64,000 nt of DNA. Source: Lutispora sp041687175 (GTDB lineage: Bacteria; Bacillota; Clostridia; Lutisporales; Lutisporaceae). The stretch spans positions 10,733 to 74,732 of the forward strand of contig NZ_JAWLCK010000003.1 in assembly GCF_041687175.1 (NCBI RefSeq). Direction: 5' to 3'. Both the position numbers and the translations under genes were made by a program. The notes beneath the pieces were generated by a model. The model was not told where the DNA came from, did no database searches, and was given only the letters and a program-made list of their open reading frames with translations. Below are positions 62,401 to 64,000 of this stretch, in pieces (position 1 is the stretch's first letter; every line of letters begins with the position of its first letter).

Positions 62401-64000
62401 TATCATAAACAAGCTTTATGCAGCCATCTTCATTGCCTAAAGAAGCATCTCCTCCAGCTTCTCCATCATAGACGAAGGGTCTTGCATTGGAGCCGTCCTG
62501 ATTGGAGGTGCCGTAAGCTACTATGATGGGTTTACCGGAAGCCTCAGCTTGTTCAATTTGTTCCAGAGTAAATTCTGCTATAGTTTGCCTTACTCTGTTC
62601 TTTATAAGAACCTTATAAGCAGAATCAGTAAGCTTAATGCCTGTCTCACCAGAAGTCATATTGCGAAGGAGATAATCCAGTCTGATTCCTTCATATTTTA
62701 ATGTAGTCTCTTTTCCATCCCTTATATCTGTATAATCTCCCCGGAATATACCTGCATCCTGGTTTTCCATTTCTCTGATGGAAAGAGGTATGCTGGCTTC
62801 AAGCCCAGGGCCTTCAAAGGTCAAAGTGGCTCCGGTTATGGCGTCTACATTATAGGGGGTATCCCCTGATAAGCCACCGTTGGTGATGTGCTTATAGGGA
62901 CTCTTTGAGTAGTCTATACCTCCTGCAGCAGGAGTTATCCTTATCTCATTTACCAGCTTTATAAGGGAACCATTCTGGCTGTAAACTCTGAAGTAGCCCT
63001 CTATGGTTGGATCATCTTTAGCAGTATCAATAACTCCTTGCACATCATTGGAATTTGTACCTGTTTCATAGGCAAGTATGTATTGCTTTGAAGCATCTTT
63101 GATATCGGCGATTGTTACAGGCTCATTTTTGTAACCGTCTGCAGATATGAATTCTACTTTGTCATTATCTCCATAGCCTGAAAGGAGATCCTTTAAAGGT
63201 ACTCCAACACAGTAATCAGCTACAGGACCAGTTTTCTTCATATAGGTCCAGCTGCCTTTTACTCTGGGCAAGAGCAGCACTTCTGCTCTTGTGTAGCTCT
63301 TACTGCCTATCTTTAATACTGGAGCAAGTTCTTCTCCTACAACTATTTTCTGTATAGTTTTATTGAAGAGCGGATTGTTTTGCTCATCTACATGCTGCTG
63401 TCCTACCATCAATAGGGGGTAATCCTTGTTTGATAATGGTTCCAGTGAAGATTCCTGAGGAATCACATCCGGATTTCCCCTATCTCCGGCTCTATCAAAT
63501 GCAATTATAGTGTCTACAGGTACTTTGCCTGATGAATCACCGCTGCTTAATTTAGGGAAATAGTATCTTTCAGTGCCGAAAGATGGAGTTATAAGTTTCT
63601 TGGATGTGGTAGAGTCACCTTTGTGAGCGGGATCGAAGGTGACTGTATAGCCATCTGAAGCTACAAAACCAATCTTGTAAGAATCATATTTGTCCTGCTC
63701 AAAACCGGATTTGCCAAGTAAATCTTTAGCCTTAACACCCTTACCCAGATATATGCTCTTGGTGGGAGTGGTGTTTATTGCAGAGTAAAGAGCTGTAGTC
63801 TGGGTCATGGCTTTCAGCTCTTCTAACGTATAGGATTTTTCATTGGCTAATCCAATGCCCTGGCCTGTGACTACCAATATGGGCTGCTCTGTATTCGGCT
63901 GCCAGGCTTCTCCAAATGCAATGGTTCCTAATGAAGAAAATATAAGTGCTAGAATTACTGCAAAGGATAAGCCTTTTTTGAAGAGAAACTTAATGTGCTT
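59459..64000 (-). CDS. Giant S-layer-anchored protein with ~7 sulfite-oxidase-fold-like modules (5' partial)
   Basis: The frame runs off the right edge; 1513 residues are visible. A signal-peptide core (LSFAVILALIFSSLGTIAFG) is at the start, so only a few residues are missing. About seven ~150-200-residue modules follow, each with a G-x-x-L-x-x-L-L segment, an ASDGY- or AADGK-like turn, an ILAYG-like strand and GGPLRI- or GGPLYLVVGQK-like end. No Mo-ligating Cys is obvious. A flavinylation-like DAITGATLT motif lies before module 3 (~62818-62845). The C-terminus carries three SLH domains (FADIKGHWAESHIEYLY, then two more) that hold it to the cell wall. It is first in the operon. Confidence 0.9.
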   Translation of the reverse strand, partial: KHIKFLFKKGLSFAVILALIFSSLGTIAFGEAWQPNTEQPILVVTGQGIGLANEKSYTLEELKAMTQTTALYSAINTTPTKSIYLGKGVKAKDLLGKSGFEQDKYDSYKIGFVASDGYTVTFDPAHKGDSTTSKKLITPSFGTERYYFPKLSSGDSSGKVPVDTIIAFDRAGDRGNPDVIPQESSLEPLSNKDYPLLMVGQQHVDEQNNPLFNKTIQKIVVGEELAPVLKIGSKSYTRAEVLLLPRVKGSWTYMKKTGPVADYCVGVPLKDLLSGYGDNDKVEFISADGYKNEPVTIADIKDASKQYILAYETGTNSNDVQGVIDTAKDDPTIEGYFRVYSQNGSLIKLVNEIRITPAAGGIDYSKSPYKHITNGGLSGDTPYNVDAITGATLTFEGPGLEASIPLSIREMENQDAGIFRGDYTDIRDGKETTLKYEGIRLDYLLRNMTSGETGIKLTDSAYKVLIKNRVRQTIAEFTLEQIEQAEASGKPIIVAYGTSNQDGSNARPFVYDGEAGGDASLGNEDGCIKLVYDKSAFNQDPNPDYTKFGNMAYIYVAEKETPGYKHDKAPYNTPENSEYIITITGDKLGREINYTVKQLEDMVKYENGKPAADGMGHRAEYSLSNSTYWYVNEYEGVKLWDLLKKAGIPADMAVGIDSEAIVEFSATDGYKDFDKFTLAQISNPELFGYYEKNAADLNDGKYISKRSEDLRSTGYPVLVAYGVNGYPYVIKNTLEGYKSGLGNDGGPLRIISGKIEYHHANGSRQAKLLDKIIVGKDVNYSTHSGNPDDIYKALASEKLNVTVIGMDGSTLKNETFTVADIENMIYGADVKNTEKVKAKVKKFFDVKKGDNTYSDLYEGVDLAYFLKEKVEIPGNKGTVTFTGDDSKLTVTLDEVFAVDNKSALAFAKNGAPMVADKNAEGYVSSYTDGTSEKVNVKNDGGPLMIVMPFGKTLSNVDSITINLQPDKYAHIETPYKDLADSTLVVEGPGTKLSTPKTFKVSDIEGKQNIVVTGDYNIKKTASEQQVRYRGIDLYSFLRSEDVGLQSNASEVIFTAADGKTLTFSLSDVMKADYINNATNTADLKMILAYGSSSVDNSNIDDGKPLVVDKDSTGYDPLYNNSGGPLYLVVGQKSPEDINSQSTLKNVAKITVNASATTSWKHDMSPTYSQYLDTYTLELEGTALEKPIKFTLRELEAMDDIILRDSYTYIGEHQHEGLDLWKLISQKAGLKPGTELTSVKVVASDGFSRDVLSVFGKEALEKGIADGLDRKIIMLAYAGDGNPLVTDTSSDGYTSGNEGGPIRMITHLNQGACLKNVVKIIVDGNTTGASSTTPFADIKGHWAESHIEYLYSKGATSGTGNSNYSPDKTLTRAEFVKFLVSTLKGIDLKEAKEGIFKDVANGQWYTDYANWAGVKGIAAGVKNDNFRPDDVVTREEMAVMIYNAANIMKIELGAEVEYKEFTDASKISAWAKDAVKAVQQSGIINGKPDGSFDAQGQVTRAEAAKIIRMFMDKM

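Overview
The window is low-GC DNA with AGGAGG-type ribosome binding sites, many GTG and TTG starts, tightly overlapping operons, a gerA-type spore germination operon, a coat-F-like spore protein and S-layer-homology (SLH) domains. This points to an anaerobic, spore-forming Clostridia-class Firmicute. A tungsten-type aldehyde oxidoreductase, a molybdenum hydroxylase and many Fe-S flavoproteins fit an amino-acid or aldehyde fermenting anaerobe. I cannot name the species. A run of exactly 100 N (19331-19430) marks a draft-assembly gap. Genes at both window ends are cut off.

Layout. 1-3.6 kb: a three-subunit molybdenum hydroxylase (xanthine dehydrogenase family), then an HI0933/BaiN-type flavoprotein. 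3.7-8.7 kb: TetR regulator, lipoprotein membrane-fusion protein and RND pump, with a promoter overlapping twin palindromes. 8.75-11.75 kb: an unusual soluble Rossmann/chemotaxis-signalling fusion, divergent from a PAS histidine kinase without a partner regulator. 11.9-18.9 kb: a GntR(YtrA)-ABC module, then an ABC-2 exporter (one ATPase, two permeases) followed by a NarL-type two-component system. 18.9-19.6 kb: a cation diffusion facilitator broken by the gap. 19.6-23.6 kb: gerAA-gerAC-small membrane protein-gerAB. 23.7-27.2 kb: a heterodimeric ABC multidrug-type exporter. 27.4-32.1 kb: an atypical Fpg/Nei protein, DUF975, a structured leader before a GNAT gene, AzlCD and hypotheticals.

32.2-38.0 kb: an operon on the minus strand encoding a four-cluster ferredoxin, an aldehyde ferredoxin oxidoreductase, a MoaD-like protein and NuoE/NuoF/NuoG-like subunits. 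It matches the WorSL-BfuABC type of electron-bifurcating tungsten aldehyde oxidoreductase. Its roughly 170-nt leader folds as a three-way-junction aptamer plus terminator, and I read this as a Moco/Tuco (molybdenum or tungsten cofactor) riboswitch. 38.3-55.7 kb holds mostly single housekeeping and accessory genes: acetyltransferases, NUDIX, ndk, exonuclease, LD-carboxypeptidase with VanW and two unknown membrane proteins, LysE, LUD protein, MATE, RtcB, PatB-type lyase, EamA and a lipase-like hydrolase. Two genes there are broken.

55.8-64 kb (minus strand) is the most interesting region. It is an apparent operon encoding a giant SLH-anchored protein made of about seven sulfite-oxidase-fold-like modules, a lipoprotein with one such module, an exported protein joining an FMN-binding domain to such a module, and a polytopic membrane Fe-S protein with an FMN-binding tail. 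Three of the four carry a flavinylation-type motif. Together they look like an electron route from the membrane through covalent flavins into the S-layer, of unknown terminal function.
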